From assembly GCF_019469165.1 (NCBI RefSeq), contig NZ_CP048263.1, positions 1,488,001 through 1,552,000 on the forward strand: a stretch of 64,000 bases of DNA. Reading direction: 5' to 3'. The position numbers and the translations under genes were made by a program. Shown here piece by piece: positions 8,926 through 21,573 of the stretch; the stretch's first letter is position 1, and the number at the start of each line of letters is the position of its first letter. Origin of the DNA: Gilliamella sp. ESL0443 (GTDB taxonomy: Bacteria; Pseudomonadota; Gammaproteobacteria; Enterobacterales; Orbaceae). Below the pieces are notes generated by a model, which searched no databases, had not been told where the DNA came from, and saw only the letters and a program-made list of their open reading frames with translations.

Positions 8926-8938
8926 TGCTATGATAGCA
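8926..8938. promoter_or_regulatory. Perfect hyphenated palindrome TGCTATGATAGCA upstream of ampG
   Basis: TGCTAT and ATAGCA are exact inverted repeats around a central G. The site overlaps a possible -10 hexamer (TATGAT, 8929-8934) 34 bases before the ampG start. It could be a repressor operator or simply a promoter with chance symmetry. Confidence 0.3.
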
Positions 8939-8971
8939 CTTTGCTATATAACTGACCGATAATGTTAACTA

Positions 8972-10237
8972 ATGAATAAAAAACAAGTTTCTCTTCTTAG
9001 GACTATCTTTTCCACTAAAATGCTTATTTGTATTTTTACTGGTTTGGCTTCCGGTCTTCCTTTTTATTTGTTAATTCAACTTTTACCTGCTTGGTTAACC
9101 AGTGAAGGGCTGAATATAAAAGCTATTGGTGCATTTTCATTAACTCAACTGCCCTATATTTTTAAATTTGTTTGGGCGCCATTTATGGACAATATTTCAC
9201 TGTTTGGGATGGGGCGTCGACGGGGATGGATGTTTCTGTCGCAAATAATATTGCTCTTTTTTATTGCTATATTGGGGTGTTTTTCACCTACTCTGAATAT
9301 TTGGATTATTGCTACACTCTGTTTCATTATTGCGCTGTTTTCAGCCACGCAAGATATCGCTTTAGATGCATTTCGCCAAGAAATTCTTTCTGATACTGAA
9401 CTTGGATTAGGGAACAGTATTCATATTAACGTTTATCGTCTTGCCAGTTTGGTGCCCGGTTCATTATCGCTAATCTTATCTCATTTTTTACCTTGGAGTA
9501 GCGTTTTTATGGTCACGGCGCTATTTATGTTGCCCGTGATAATTATTACCTTGTTGATAAAAGAGCCAATTAATAAACCAATACCAAAATCCCATAATTT
9601 TGAAGATATTATTATCAATCCTTTTTTAGAATTTATTAAAAGAAAAGGCGTTAAATCCGCGATGATCATTTTGGCCTTTATATTTTTATATAAGTTAGGC
9701 GATAGCATGGCGACATCGTTAGCGACTACTTTTTATATGAAAATGGGATTCAGCCTACCTGACATTGGTTTGATCGCTAAAAATGCGCAATTATGGCCAG
9801 GGATATTAGGCGGGATTATGGGCGGCATTTTGATGATAAAAATAGGGATTAATCGGGCTTTATGGTACTTTGGTTTTGTTCAAGTCTTTTCTATTTTAGG
9901 TTTTGCCTGGTTATCAATTGAAGGCCCTTTTAATGATATTGGTGTCAGTGAAAAAATAATGTTAGCCATAGTGATCAGTGTTGAATCATTGGGGGTTGGT
10001 CTTGGTTCGGCAGCTTTTGTTGCTTTTATAGCCAAAACCACGAATCCATTATATACTGCAACACAGTTTGCGTTATTTAGCAGTATCGCTTCTATTCCTC
10101 GAACATTGATTAATTCAACAACAGGAATTATGGTTGAATATTTAGGATGGACCAACTTTTTTGGTTTATGTACGCTATTAGCAATACCCGGCATGGTGTT
10201 ACTGTTGAAAGTGGCACCATGGAATAAGAAATCTTAG
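8972..10237 (+). CDS. ampG: AmpG-type muropeptide permease (MFS)
   Basis: AmpG imports anhydro-muropeptides released during wall turnover from periplasm to cytoplasm, so MltB in this window makes its substrate class. The 421-residue protein has 12 hydrophobic segments and the AmpG-specific N-terminal pattern FTGLASGLPFYLLIQLLPAWL, IGAFSLTQLPYIFKFVWAPFMD, GRRRGWMFLSQI and FSATQDIALDAFRQEIL, which line up with E. coli AmpG. E. coli AmpG is 491 residues; the shorter length resembles other AmpG-like carriers that lack the two extra C-terminal helices. It is separated by 8 bases from the following nitroreductase gene and probably cotranscribed. Confidence 0.82.
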   Translation: MNKKQVSLLRTIFSTKMLICIFTGLASGLPFYLLIQLLPAWLTSEGLNIKAIGAFSLTQLPYIFKFVWAPFMDNISLFGMGRRRGWMFLSQIILLFFIAILGCFSPTLNIWIIATLCFIIALFSATQDIALDAFRQEILSDTELGLGNSIHINVYRLASLVPGSLSLILSHFLPWSSVFMVTALFMLPVIIITLLIKEPINKPIPKSHNFEDIIINPFLEFIKRKGVKSAMIILAFIFLYKLGDSMATSLATTFYMKMGFSLPDIGLIAKNAQLWPGILGGIMGGILMIKIGINRALWYFGFVQVFSILGFAWLSIEGPFNDIGVSEKIMLAIVISVESLGVGLGSAAFVAFIAKTTNPLYTATQFALFSSIASIPRTLINSTTGIMVEYLGWTNFFGLCTLLAIPGMVLLLKVAPWNKKS

Positions 10238-10245
10238 GAGACATT

Positions 10246-10899
10246 ATGGACAAACTATCGTTAGCTTTGGAGTTTAGACATGCTTGTAAACGGTTTGATG
10301 AATCAAAAAAGATTAGTCATAGCGATGTTGAAATTATTTTAGACGCGGGTCGTTTATCGCCTTCTTCGTTTGGTTTTGAGCCTTGGCATTTTGTCGTTGT
10401 CGATAATGCAGATATCAAAGCTGAATTGCGTGCTGCTTGTTATGACCAAGAACAAGTTACTAGCTGTTCACATTTTGTGATTTTACTTTACCGTAAAGCG
10501 AATAATTTTACTTTGCAAAGTCCATATTTACGTCAAGCTATAGCAAGAACATTGCCAGATCAGAACGATCAAACGGCAATTGATAAAGCTAGCCAAGATT
10601 TTCTTAACTATATTGCTTATGGTTTACGAGAAGGTTTAAATGCTGATAGCTGGTCAGAAATGCAAGGTTATATTGCTGCTGCAAATATGATGACTACAGC
10701 GGCTTATCATGGCATAGATTCTTGTGCGCTTGGCGGATTCCAATATGATAAGGTGATTAATATTTTAGAAAAACATATTCCAACATTTAGTCGTGAGGTA
10801 TTTGGTGTTGGGCTGTGTTTAGCGTTTGGTTATCGTATTGATGAGCAACCACCTCATATTCGTTGGTCACTTGAAGATGTCACCACTTTCTTATCTTAA
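10246..10899 (+). CDS. NAD(P)H-dependent nitroreductase family protein (NfsB-like)
   Basis: A 217-residue FMN-dependent oxidoreductase of the NfsB/FRase I group. The N-terminus ALEFRHACKRFDESKKIS and AGRLSPSSFGFEPWHFVVV carry the conserved FMN phosphate and ring contacts, and GIDSCALGGFQYDKVINIL near residue 160 is the matching C-terminal FMN loop. Such enzymes reduce nitroaromatics, quinones and flavins with NAD(P)H. The physiological substrate cannot be told from sequence. An AGGAGA Shine-Dalgarno precedes the ATG, and a hairpin terminator follows the stop. Confidence 0.88.
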   Translation: MDKLSLALEFRHACKRFDESKKISHSDVEIILDAGRLSPSSFGFEPWHFVVVDNADIKAELRAACYDQEQVTSCSHFVILLYRKANNFTLQSPYLRQAIARTLPDQNDQTAIDKASQDFLNYIAYGLREGLNADSWSEMQGYIAAANMMTTAAYHGIDSCALGGFQYDKVINILEKHIPTFSREVFGVGLCLAFGYRIDEQPPHIRWSLEDVTTFLS

Positions 10900-10917
10900 T
10901 TGCTATTAGTCTTATGT

Positions 10918-10947
10918 CGCCAACTGGCGGCATTAACTCTTTTTTTA
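10918..10947 (+). terminator. Rho-independent terminator after the nitroreductase gene
   Basis: CGCCA (10918-10922) and TGGCG (10925-10929) form a GC-rich stem. A run of seven T follows at about 10940 after a 10-base spacer, so this is a slightly loose but plausible terminator 19 bases past the stop codon. Confidence 0.55.
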
Positions 10948-10951
10948 ACAA

Positions 10952-11113
10952 TTATTCAGACGTGTTATTAAGCGTTTGCGCATCTGCTAATAGTGAATCT
11001 AAAATAAATTCAACACCCAATAATATATTTGCGATTTTTGGATCGTTAATATTCTGCTGAGTTAAGTTTAAAATTTCTTTTACCCACGTAGTTTTAGCTG
11101 ATAGCATTTCCAT
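10952..11113 (-). CDS. Small hypothetical protein, 53 residues
   Basis: An ATG-to-TAA frame on the minus strand encodes a small, probably helical protein (MEMLSAKTTWVKEILNLTQQ ... LLGVEFILDSLLADAQTLNN). The amino acid make-up is gene-like, with amphipathic helices and acidic C-terminus, and not the Lys/Asn/Ile/Phe bias of random AT-rich frames. I do not recognise a family. No clear Shine-Dalgarno precedes either of the two in-frame ATGs (11113, 11107), which keeps confidence low. Confidence 0.4.
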   Translation of the reverse strand: MEMLSAKTTWVKEILNLTQQNINDPKIANILLGVEFILDSLLADAQTLNNTSE

Positions 11114-14095
<2,982 letters not shown>

Positions 14096-14102
<7 letters not shown>

Positions 14103-15721
14103 CGCTATTACGTCCCTATATTGCACTTTATAAGCACTACTTTTGGCAAATTGTTATTGGATTAGGTTTAGCTATTCTTACATTATTTGCCAGTGTTTTT
14201 TTACTTTCTTTATCTGGATGGTTTTTAGCTTCTACCGCGGTAGTCGGTGTGGCGGGTTTATATACTTTCAATTATATGTTACCTGCCGCGGGCGTAAGAG
14301 CGGCTGCCATTATGCGAACGGCATCCCGTTATGCTGAGCGCTTGGTTGATCACAATACCACCTTTAAAATATTAGCGTATTTAAGAACATTAGCATTTAA
14401 AAAAATCCTTCCTTTAAGCGCTAACCAGTTATCCCAATATCAAAAAGCCGATCTTCTTAATCGTTTTATTGTGGATATTGATGCCCTTGATCATCTCTAT
14501 CTAAAACTCTTTTCACCTATTGTAACGGCACTGGTAATTATTGTGCTCTTGTTTGTCGGATTAAGTTATATCAACTTTCCTATTGCATTAATTATCAGCA
14601 TGGTACTAACTACTACTCTACTTGCTATACCGGTGATCTTTTATTATGCAGGTAAACAATTAGGCGAAATACTGGCTAAACAGCAAAGTGAGTATCGCGC
14701 ATTGTTGGTTAATTATCTACAAGGCCAAGCTGAACTGACTTTATTTAATGCGCAAGATCGTTATCGCTCAAAACTCGACAAACTTGAATCAGATTGGCTT
14801 TATCATCAACAAAAGCAGTCTACCTTAATGGCGCTCTCGAGTGCTCTTGTGGTATTAATTGCTGGCTTTTTGACTTTGTTAGTGCTTTGGCTTATCACTC
14901 AATATACATTATCGCCTTTAGTTGCCCTATTTGTGTTTGTCTGCCTTGCTAGTAGTGAAATTTTAGCGCCAATCCCTACTGCATTTATCTTTTTAGGGCA
15001 AGTATTAGCGTCAGCCAAACGAACAACCGCTTTATTTGATCAAACACCAGATATCCAGTTTGTCGAGCAAGGCAGTTCGATAGATTTGACTACCGCAAAA
15101 CTGCGGTTTGAAGATGTTTGCTTTAGCTACCCAAATCAACCTTTTGCAGTTTTAAGCCATTTTTCATTAACAGTTGAAGCCGGTAAACATATTGGCTTAA
15201 TTGGTAAAACCGGTTGTGGCAAATCCACATTACTTAATTTAGTCACGCGCGCGTGGGAACCCACTTCAGGTAATATCTTTATCAACGATATACCGATTAA
15301 TCAACTTGACGAGCCAACTTTACGTCAGGCGATTGCTGTGGTTCCTCAAGTGATTACTATTTTTAGTGACTCGCTTAGACAAAATTTGTTAATCGGTAAT
15401 CCAAACGCTTCTGATCAACAGTTAATGGATATTTTACATCAAGTTGGGCTTTCCAAATTGATCTCAACCGATCAGGGTTTAGATTTGCCATTAGGGCAAG
15501 GAGGACGATCATTATCAGGTGGTGAAACTCGACGTATCGGTATTGCTCGGGCATTACTACATAATTCACCATTAATGTTGATGGATGAGCCTACCGAAAG
15601 TCTTGACCAACAAACTGAACTGCAGATAATTGAACTTATCAAAAACTACGATAAAACTTTGCTGATGGTTACACATAGATTAACGGATAATCCATTGTTT
15701 GATCAGGTGGTTGAGTTGTAA
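14096..15721 (+). CDS. cydC: Heterodimeric cysteine/glutathione (and heme) ABC transporter, CydC subunit
   Basis: Partner of CydD. The 541-residue protein starts with the CydC-typical LLSLSGWFLASTAVVGVAG and FNYMLPAAGVRAAAIMRTASRYAERLVDHNTTF segments. The nucleotide-binding domain carries Walker A GKTGCGKST, signature RSLSGGETRRIGIARAL and Walker B LMLMDEPTESLD. Unlike CydD it has a canonical SGGE signature. No cydAB genes are in the window. The gene is followed by two copies of the dispersed repeat; GGGGTGTC with AAAACCCC just after the stop could form a weak hairpin. Confidence 0.95.
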
Positions 15722-15733
15722 GATTTGGGGTGT

Positions 15734-15760
15734 CAAAAACCCCGTTCCTCAACTTTTTTT
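15734..15760 (+). repeat. Dispersed repeat, copy 4 (after cydC)
   Basis: Core ACCCCGTTCCTCAACTTTTT is identical to the copy at 6518 and begins 13 bases after the cydC stop. As with copy 1, it is in the sense of the gene it follows and ends with seven T. Confidence 0.7.
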
Positions 15761-15765
15761 ATTTT

Positions 15766-15789
15766 AAAAGTGCGCTCCTCACATTTTTT
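15766..15789 (+). repeat. Dispersed repeat, diverged copy 5
   Basis: AAAAGTGCGCTCCTCACATT aligns without gaps to the four other copies and keeps the CTCC and T-run positions. Only six bases separate it from copy 4. It is more degraded than the others, so it may be an old duplicate. Confidence 0.45.
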
Positions 15790-15881
15790 GATTTGTACTG
15801 ATTGAGATGTGCTATTTTCAAGGGCGATTTTGAAAAAATATGCTATACTATCGCTTTATGTATATTAGTAGAGAGTATATT

Positions 15882-16196
15882 TTGCAACAATCATTACAAG
15901 ACTTTATTATTGATAAAATTGATGATTTAAAAGGCAAGGATATTGTTACCCTTGATGTGCGTGGTAAGTCAAGTATCACCGACTATATGATTATTTGTAC
16001 TGGAACTTCAAATCGTCATGTTTCTTCAATTGCAGGGCATCTACTTGATGAAGCTAAAAAGCAAGGACATGTGGTATTAGGCAGTGAAGGCCAAAATGAT
16101 GCGGATTGGGTAGTCGTTGATATGGATTCGGTGATCGTTCATATAATGCAAGAAGAGAGCCGACAATTATACGAACTCGAGAAGCTTTGGAGTTAG
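15882..16196 (+). CDS. rsfS: Ribosomal silencing factor RsfS
   Basis: RsfS binds ribosomal protein uL14 and blocks 50S-30S joining when nutrients are scarce. [72 protein letters not shown] match E. coli RsfS almost along the whole length. The frame is open from ATGs at 15840 and 15858. I prefer the TTG at 15882, because GAGAG stands six bases before it, it gives the family's usual length (104 against 105), and a TATACT -10 element lies at about 15846. It is followed by rlmH four bases later, as in E. coli. Confidence 0.92.
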   Translation: MQQSLQDFIIDKIDDLKGKDIVTLDVRGKSSITDYMIICTGTSNRHVSSIAGHLLDEAKKQGHVVLGSEGQNDADWVVVDMDSVIVHIMQEESRQLYELEKLWS

Positions 16197-16200
16197 TTAC

Positions 16201-16671
16201 GTGAAACTACAGCTTATTGCTGTTGGCAACAAGATGCCAAATTGGGTAACCACCGCTTTTGATGATTACCAATCTCGATTCCCCAAAGATATGCCTTTAG
16301 AACTCATTGAAATCCCCGCAGGAAAACGGACTAAAAATGCCGATATTGCGCGTATTTTAGATAAAGAAGGTGAGCAGATGCTGGCTTCTTGTAGTAAAGG
16401 TAATCGCATCGTGACGCTAGATATTCCCGGTAAACCTTATACCACTCATGATTTAGCTAAGCAACTTGAACGTTGGAAAGCAGATGGGCGTGATGTTAGT
16501 TTGTTAATTGGTGGACCTGAGGGACTGTCTCCCGCTTGTAAGGCTGCTGCTGAGCAAAGTTGGTCGCTATCACCTTTAACGCTACCACATCCACTAGTTA
16601 GAGTGATTGTATCTGAAAGCCTTTACCGTGCTTGGAGTTTAACGGCTAATCATCCTTATCATCGTGAATAG
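16201..16671 (+). CDS. rlmH: 23S rRNA (pseudouridine1915-N3)-methyltransferase
   Basis: RlmH methylates pseudouridine 1915 in helix 69 of 23S rRNA. It is a SPOUT-fold enzyme: [19 protein letters not shown] and the C-terminal knot [34 protein letters not shown] are diagnostic. The 156-residue length equals the E. coli protein (155). The start is GTG, four bases after the rsfS stop, so the two are translationally close. Confidence 0.96.
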   Translation: MKLQLIAVGNKMPNWVTTAFDDYQSRFPKDMPLELIEIPAGKRTKNADIARILDKEGEQMLASCSKGNRIVTLDIPGKPYTTHDLAKQLERWKADGRDVSLLIGGPEGLSPACKAAAEQSWSLSPLTLPHPLVRVIVSESLYRAWSLTANHPYHRE

Positions 16672-16684
16672 GTTGGGTATTTGA

Positions 16685-17143
16685 ATGAATATTTTAGATT
16701 TGCAAATTGCCACAGAGCAACAAGATAATCTGCCAAGTGAGCAACAAATTATGCAGTGGTTAGAGGTAATTTTACCGCAGTTTGTGGAGAATGCTGAAAT
16801 CACTATTCGGATTGTCGATAAGGAAGAGAGTCAACACCTTAATCATACTTATCGCAATAAAGATAAGCCAACCAATGTTTTGTCGTTTCCGTTTGAATCG
16901 CCGGTTGAAATTGATGTTCCATTACTTGGCGATTTGGTGATTTGTAAGCAAGTGGTTGAAGCTGAAGCAATTGAGCAACATAAATCGTTAACATCACATT
17001 GGGCGCATATGATTGTTCATGGCTGTTTGCATTTATTAGGATATGATCATATCCTTGACGAAGAAGCCGAAGAAATGGAAAATATCGAAATCGATATAAT
17101 GGCACAGTTAGGATTTGATAATCCTTATTTATTAATTGATTAG
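16685..17143 (+). CDS. ybeY: Endoribonuclease YbeY, 16S rRNA maturation factor
   Basis: YbeY is a zinc-dependent single-strand endoribonuclease involved in 16S rRNA 3' maturation and ribosome quality control. The metal-binding H-x3-H-x5-H motif is present as [11 protein letters not shown] (His112, His116, His122), with [14 protein letters not shown] upstream as usual. It is 152 residues (E. coli 155). In E. coli ybeY is followed by ybeX (corC) and lnt; the same order holds here, with rsfS-rlmH placed directly upstream. Confidence 0.95.
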   Translation: MNILDLQIATEQQDNLPSEQQIMQWLEVILPQFVENAEITIRIVDKEESQHLNHTYRNKDKPTNVLSFPFESPVEIDVPLLGDLVICKQVVEAEAIEQHKSLTSHWAHMIVHGCLHLLGYDHILDEEAEEMENIEIDIMAQLGFDNPYLLID

Positions 17144-17220
17144 ATGACTAATTTTTAATAGTCTGTTTAATATAAAATTATAACTCAAAATACATTTGAT
17201 ATATGAAAGGAAGAGAGCAA

Positions 17221-18087
17221 ATGAGTGATGATAATCACCGGAGACCCAAAAAAGGGTTTACATTATGGTTAAGTCAATTATTCAATTCAGAACCAAAAGA
17301 TAAAGATGAACTTATTGAAGTGATTCGTGAAGCTGAAGAAAACGAACTTATTGATCCAGATACCCTTGATATGATAGAAGGTGTAATGGATATAGCTGAT
17401 CAGCGCGTTCGCGATATCATGATCCCCCGCTCTCAAATTGTAACAATCAAAGATAATTTTTCCCTTGATGAATGTTTAGATATTATTTCTGAACACGGTC
17501 ATTCACGCTACCCGGTTATTAGTGAAGATAGAGACCATATTGAGGGAGTACTTTTAGCTAAGGATTTACTTATTTATATTCGACAAGGTGTTAATGATTT
17601 TGACTTGAAGAAGATCCTTAGACCGACTGTTGTTGTTCCTGAAAGTAAACGCGTTGATCATATGTTAAAAGAGTTTCGTATGCAGCGCTATCATATGGCG
17701 ATGGCCATTGATGAGTTTGGTGGCGTTTCAGGTTTAGTGACTATCGAGGATATTTTAGAACTTATTGTTGGCGATATTGAGGATGAATACGATGAGGTTG
17801 AAGATCGGGATATTCGTCGTTTATCACCAACTATGTACTCCGTTCGTGCCCTTACGCCAGTTGAAGATTTTAATGAGATCTTTGGCACCTCATTTAGTGA
17901 TGAGGAGATGGATACTATCGGCGGTTTGGTGATGCAACATTTTGGGCGTTTACCAATTCGTGGCGAGACGATTACTATTGATGGCTATCAATTTAAGGTA
18001 ACCATTGTTGACCGTAGACGAATTATTCAATTGCATGTCACAATTCCTGAAGATGCAGTTGTTCCTAATTTAGAGCAAAATGCTTAA
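17221..18087 (+). CDS. corC: CorC/YbeX family CBS-domain protein (Mg/Co efflux-associated)
   Basis: The protein has two CBS domains (about residues 65-185, with DIMIPRSQIVTI and GHSRYPVISEDRDHIEGVLLAKDLL) and a C-terminal CorC_HlyC domain ending near residue 280. CorC is linked genetically to CorA-dependent magnesium/cobalt efflux; YbeX also affects ribosome metabolism. There is an ATG at 17203, but I place the start at 17221 because GGAAGAGAG is correctly spaced there and MSDDNHRRPKKGF matches the E. coli N-terminus. It overlaps lnt by eight bases. Confidence 0.93.
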   Translation: MSDDNHRRPKKGFTLWLSQLFNSEPKDKDELIEVIREAEENELIDPDTLDMIEGVMDIADQRVRDIMIPRSQIVTIKDNFSLDECLDIISEHGHSRYPVISEDRDHIEGVLLAKDLLIYIRQGVNDFDLKKILRPTVVVPESKRVDHMLKEFRMQRYHMAMAIDEFGGVSGLVTIEDILELIVGDIEDEYDEVEDRDIRRLSPTMYSVRALTPVEDFNEIFGTSFSDEEMDTIGGLVMQHFGRLPIRGETITIDGYQFKVTIVDRRRIIQLHVTIPEDAVVPNLEQNA

Positions 18088-19621
18088 GCATATTCTATTG
18101 AGCCTTTTTTTAGGCGCCATTGCCGTATTTAGTTACGCGCCCTTCCATTTTTGGCCAATTGCCTTTGTGTCTTTTGCTGGGCTTTTATGGCTAGTTGCTG
18201 ATAAAACAAAAAAGCAAGCTATGCTAGTTGGCTTTAGTTGGGGTGTTGGCTACTTTTTAGCTGGTGTTCACTGGGTTTATATCAGTATTAAACAATATGG
18301 CGAAGTGCCAACGTCAGTTGCGATTATTATTTTGGGGCTGTTAGTTAGCTATTTAGCGCTCTATCCAATGCTATTTGCTTGGTTATTGAGAGCCTGTGAC
18401 CGTTTTGCAACTAAGTGTTCAATGAAACAATTGGTTTTACTGGCACCAATTTTGTGGCAAGTTACCGAATTTTTACGAGGCTATATTTTAACAGGATTCG
18501 CTTGGTTAGAATTAGGTTATAGTCAACTTGATAGCCCTTTACGAAATTATTTCCCGATCGTTGGAATTAATGGGGTAACGTTACTCTTTACTATATGCTG
18601 TGGATTGGGTGTTTATTATTTGTACCATTTCAAGCAATCAGCCTTTATAAAGCACACATTTGGTGCAATTGTCGCACTATTTGCGATCATTTTTGCACCA
18701 GTTTCACTCAATTCAATTAATTGGACAACCATTGATCATTCCCGGACAGCTAATTTCAGCTTAATTCAAGGAAATATTTTACAATCACTACGTTGGAGCA
18801 GAGAGCAGTTAGATAACACTTTACAAACCTACGCTTCATTAACCGAAAAGAATTTTGGTAAAGATAAAATTATTATTTGGTCAGAAGCCAGTATTACTGA
18901 TTACGAGATAAATCAGCAACCTTATTTACAGTTTTTAGATAATGAAGCCAGAGCAAATGGCAGTGAAATTGCAGTTGGTATTATTGATTATCGTATTGGT
19001 AATAATGGTTATCAAGCAAATCCAGATATTTATAATACTTTACTCGTTTTAGGTGAACATACCCCATATCAATACCCTACCGCAAATCGATATCAAAAAC
19101 ATCATTTGGTACCTTTTGGCGAGTTTACACCACTCCAATCGTTGTTAGATCCTATTGCAGATATCCTTGATATCCCTATGTCGTCAATGCAAGCGGGAGC
19201 AGAAAAGCAACCTCAGCTTACAATGAAGGGATTTAAGTTTACTACTGCAATTTGTTATGAGGTAATTTTATCAAATTTGATGTGGAAGAATTTTGCGCCT
19301 GATACAGATTTTTTATTGACCGTTTCAAATGATGCTTGGTTTGGTGATAGTATTGGGCCAAAACAACATTTGCAAATGGCGCAAGCTAGAGCGTTAGAGT
19401 TTGGTCGACCAATGATTCGTAGTACCAATACCGGCATTACAGCAATTATTGACCATCATGGTTATATTATTGAGCAGTTACCGCAATTTCAAACCAATGT
19501 TTTAAATTATACGTTATCTCCAACTGTTGGTTTGACTCCTTATGCTAGATTTGGCGATCTAGCTTATTATCTTATTCTTTCTTTGCTATTTATTTTGGTT
19601 TTTGTAAAAAAACGTCGATAA
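18080..19621 (+). CDS. lnt: Apolipoprotein N-acyltransferase
   Basis: Lnt adds the third acyl chain to the N-terminal cysteine of lipoproteins in the inner membrane, so MltB and the other lipoproteins in this window are expected substrates. Hydrophobic helices fill residues 1-215, followed by a periplasmic nitrilase-like domain with the Glu-Lys-Cys triad: Glu269 in IIWSEASITD, Lys340 in KHHLVPFGEF and Cys392 in TAICYEV. These positions track E. coli E267, K335, C387. The C-terminal helix (LAYYLILSLLFILVF) re-anchors it. Last gene of the ybeY-corC-lnt run. Confidence 0.96.
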   Translation: MLKHILLSLFLGAIAVFSYAPFHFWPIAFVSFAGLLWLVADKTKKQAMLVGFSWGVGYFLAGVHWVYISIKQYGEVPTSVAIIILGLLVSYLALYPMLFAWLLRACDRFATKCSMKQLVLLAPILWQVTEFLRGYILTGFAWLELGYSQLDSPLRNYFPIVGINGVTLLFTICCGLGVYYLYHFKQSAFIKHTFGAIVALFAIIFAPVSLNSINWTTIDHSRTANFSLIQGNILQSLRWSREQLDNTLQTYASLTEKNFGKDKIIIWSEASITDYEINQQPYLQFLDNEARANGSEIAVGIIDYRIGNNGYQANPDIYNTLLVLGEHTPYQYPTANRYQKHHLVPFGEFTPLQSLLDPIADILDIPMSSMQAGAEKQPQLTMKGFKFTTAICYEVILSNLMWKNFAPDTDFLLTVSNDAWFGDSIGPKQHLQMAQARALEFGRPMIRSTNTGITAIIDHHGYIIEQLPQFQTNVLNYTLSPTVGLTPYARFGDLAYYLILSLLFILVFVKKRR

Positions 19622-19776
19622 TCAATTTTTTGGCATAAATATTGCTTGTATATTATTGAAATTCAAAAAATTGTCTGAGTTAAATTTTTGTGAAAATCTA
19701 GATAAACCTAGGTTGTAGCTTGTCCTTTTAATCGATAAATATACAGTAAAAAGTACTTTTATGATGAAAAATAAGT

Positions 19777-19782
19777 TATAAT
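19777..19782 (+). promoter_or_regulatory. Consensus -10 hexamer TATAAT upstream of gltI
   Basis: A perfect TATAAT stands 66 bases before the gltI start. The matching -35 region is poor (TACTTT at a 17-base spacing), so activator dependence is possible. No other good candidate is visible in the gap after lnt. Confidence 0.4.
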
Positions 19783-19847
19783 ATACGCCCTTTGTAAAAA
19801 TATTAAATTTATTTAATATGATACAAATTAAACAGTAGGAGATGAGT

Positions 19848-20756
19848 ATGAACAAAAAGACAAAATTAACCAAATTAGTGTTATCATTAGCAATGCTTGG
19901 ACTAATGAGTGGTGCCGCTGTTGCTGAAGAATTAAGTGGTACATTAGCCAAAATTAAAGATAGTGGTGTGATTGTTGTTGGTCATCGTGAATCTTCTATT
20001 CCATTTTCCTACTATGGTGAAAAACAAGAAGTTATTGGCTATTCACAAGATTATTCTAATTTAATTGTCGATGCAGTTAAAAAAGAGTTGAATATGCCAG
20101 ATCTTAAAGTTAAATATTTACCGGTTACTTCTAAAACGCGTATTCAATTACTTAATAACTATACTTATGATTTTGAATGCGGTTCTACTACTAACAATCT
20201 TGAGCGCCAAAAGACAGTAAGCTTTTCTGATAGCATTTTTATTGTTGGTACTCGATTCTTAGTGAAAGCAGACAGCAATATTAATAGTATCGAAGATTTA
20301 AAAGGTAAAAATGTGGTAACTACTGCGGGTACTACCTCTGAAGTCCGATTAAATCAAATTAATAATAAAGATAATTTAGGTATTCGTATTATTACGCCTA
20401 AAGATCATGGTGATGCATTTAATGCCCTTGAAACAGGTCGTGCTGCTGCATTTTTAATGGATGATGCACTTTTAGCTGGTGAACGTTCACGCGCTATCAA
20501 TCCAGCTGAATGGAAAATTGTTGGCGAGCCATTATCTTACGAATCCTATGGTTGTATGTTAAGAAAAGGCGATACCCAATTTAAACAATTGATGGATAAA
20601 GCTATTGCTGATGCACAAAAATCTGGTAAAGCATTAGAGTCTTATAACAAATGGTTTACTCAACCAGTTCCACCTAAAGGTGCGAATATGGCTCTTGAAA
20701 TTTCACCTAAAATGGTTGAGCTTTTTGCAAATCCAAATGATAAAGCATTAGATTAA
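19848..20756 (+). CDS. gltI: Glutamate/aspartate ABC transporter, periplasmic binding protein
   Basis: Periplasmic receptor that delivers glutamate or aspartate to GltJKL. A Sec signal peptide (MNKKTKLTKLVLSLAMLGLM ... AVAEE) is followed by a family 3 solute-binding fold: GVIVVGHRESSIPFSYYGE, TYDFECGSTTNNLERQKTVSFSD, NVVTTAGTTSEVRL and FLMDDALLAGERS match E. coli GltI. An ATG at 19842 touches the AGGAG; the ATG six bases further on has correct spacing and is used here. A strong hairpin separates it from gltJ. Confidence 0.93.
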   Translation: MNKKTKLTKLVLSLAMLGLMSGAAVAEELSGTLAKIKDSGVIVVGHRESSIPFSYYGEKQEVIGYSQDYSNLIVDAVKKELNMPDLKVKYLPVTSKTRIQLLNNYTYDFECGSTTNNLERQKTVSFSDSIFIVGTRFLVKADSNINSIEDLKGKNVVTTAGTTSEVRLNQINNKDNLGIRIITPKDHGDAFNALETGRAAAFLMDDALLAGERSRAINPAEWKIVGEPLSYESYGCMLRKGDTQFKQLMDKAIADAQKSGKALESYNKWFTQPVPPKGANMALEISPKMVELFANPNDKALD

Positions 20757-20780
20757 TACTTTTCATATCTTTCTAATCCA

Positions 20781-20810
20781 ATGTACTAAATGTTTTTGCA
20801 TTTAGTACAT
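20781..20810 (+). promoter_or_regulatory. Perfect 12-bp hairpin between gltI and gltJ
   Basis: ATGTACTAAATG and CATTTAGTACAT are exact inverted repeats around a six-base loop, placed 24 bases after gltI and 28 bases before gltJ, with no long T-run. Such hairpins after binding-protein genes commonly protect the upstream message or partly end transcription so that the receptor is made in excess over the membrane subunits. This role is inferred. Confidence 0.65.
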
Positions 20811-20837
20811 AATCTAATTTAGTGAAATAAATATATT

Positions 20838-21572
20838 ATGAGTTTCAATTGGACACTATTTTTTGAATCCACCCCTTATGGTGATGGAATTTACTTAAAC
20901 TGGCTTTTTGACGGTATTATCGTTACCGTTTCATTGGCAGTAACAGCTTGGATTATTGCGTTCATACTAGGATCACTAGTAGGGATTTGCAGAACTTTAG
21001 AAAATAAATTTCTAAATAGCTTTGCTGCCGGTTATATCCAGCTTTTCCGTAATATCCCATTACTTGTTCAGATGTTTTTATGGTATATGCTTTTTCCAGA
21101 AATTTTATCTGGTAGCTTAAAAACATGGTTTATTTCTGGCATTTCTCCTAATGTCAGCGCATTTATTACTGCGGCAATCGCTTTAGGTTTGTTTACTTCT
21201 GCACGTATTGCAGAACAAGTTAGAACAGGTATTCAAACTCTACCTAAAGGCCAACGTTATGCGGCAATTGCGCTCGGTTTAACCAATCGACAAGCTTATA
21301 TGTATGTTTTATTACCTAATGCTTATCGTCGTATTATTCCACCATTAACATCTGAAATGACCAACATCATTAAAAACTCATCAGTGGCTTCGACCATTGG
21401 GCTTATTGATTTGATCGGTCAAATCGATCGTATTAATGATGCAACTAATAGTATTATTGAAATATTATGTGGCGTTACCATTGCATTTATGTTGATAAAT
21501 TATGCTGTGTTAACGATTATGCGTTTTGTTGAAAAACATACACGCTTACCTAATATGAGTCATGGAGGTTAA
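20838..21572 (+). CDS. gltJ: Glutamate/aspartate ABC transporter permease GltJ
   Basis: One of two inner-membrane permeases of the polar amino acid uptake system. It is 244 residues (E. coli 246) with the HisMQ-type fold: [18 protein letters not shown] segment ([20 protein letters not shown]), the EAA loop [30 protein letters not shown] that docks on the ATPase, and five to six membrane helices. Ends two bases before gltK. Confidence 0.93.
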   Translation: MSFNWTLFFESTPYGDGIYLNWLFDGIIVTVSLAVTAWIIAFILGSLVGICRTLENKFLNSFAAGYIQLFRNIPLLVQMFLWYMLFPEILSGSLKTWFISGISPNVSAFITAAIALGLFTSARIAEQVRTGIQTLPKGQRYAAIALGLTNRQAYMYVLLPNAYRRIIPPLTSEMTNIIKNSSVASTIGLIDLIGQIDRINDATNSIIEILCGVTIAFMLINYAVLTIMRFVEKHTRLPNMSHGG

Positions 21573-21573
21573 T

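Noticed and set aside
9880-10194. 104-codon minus-strand frame inside ampG
   Set aside because: Complement of membrane-helix codons in ampG; no independent start signal or homology.
19622-19951. 109-codon minus-strand frame over the gltI promoter and signal peptide
   Set aside because: It overlaps the start of gltI in antisense and the non-coding leader; the sequence is a shadow without family features.
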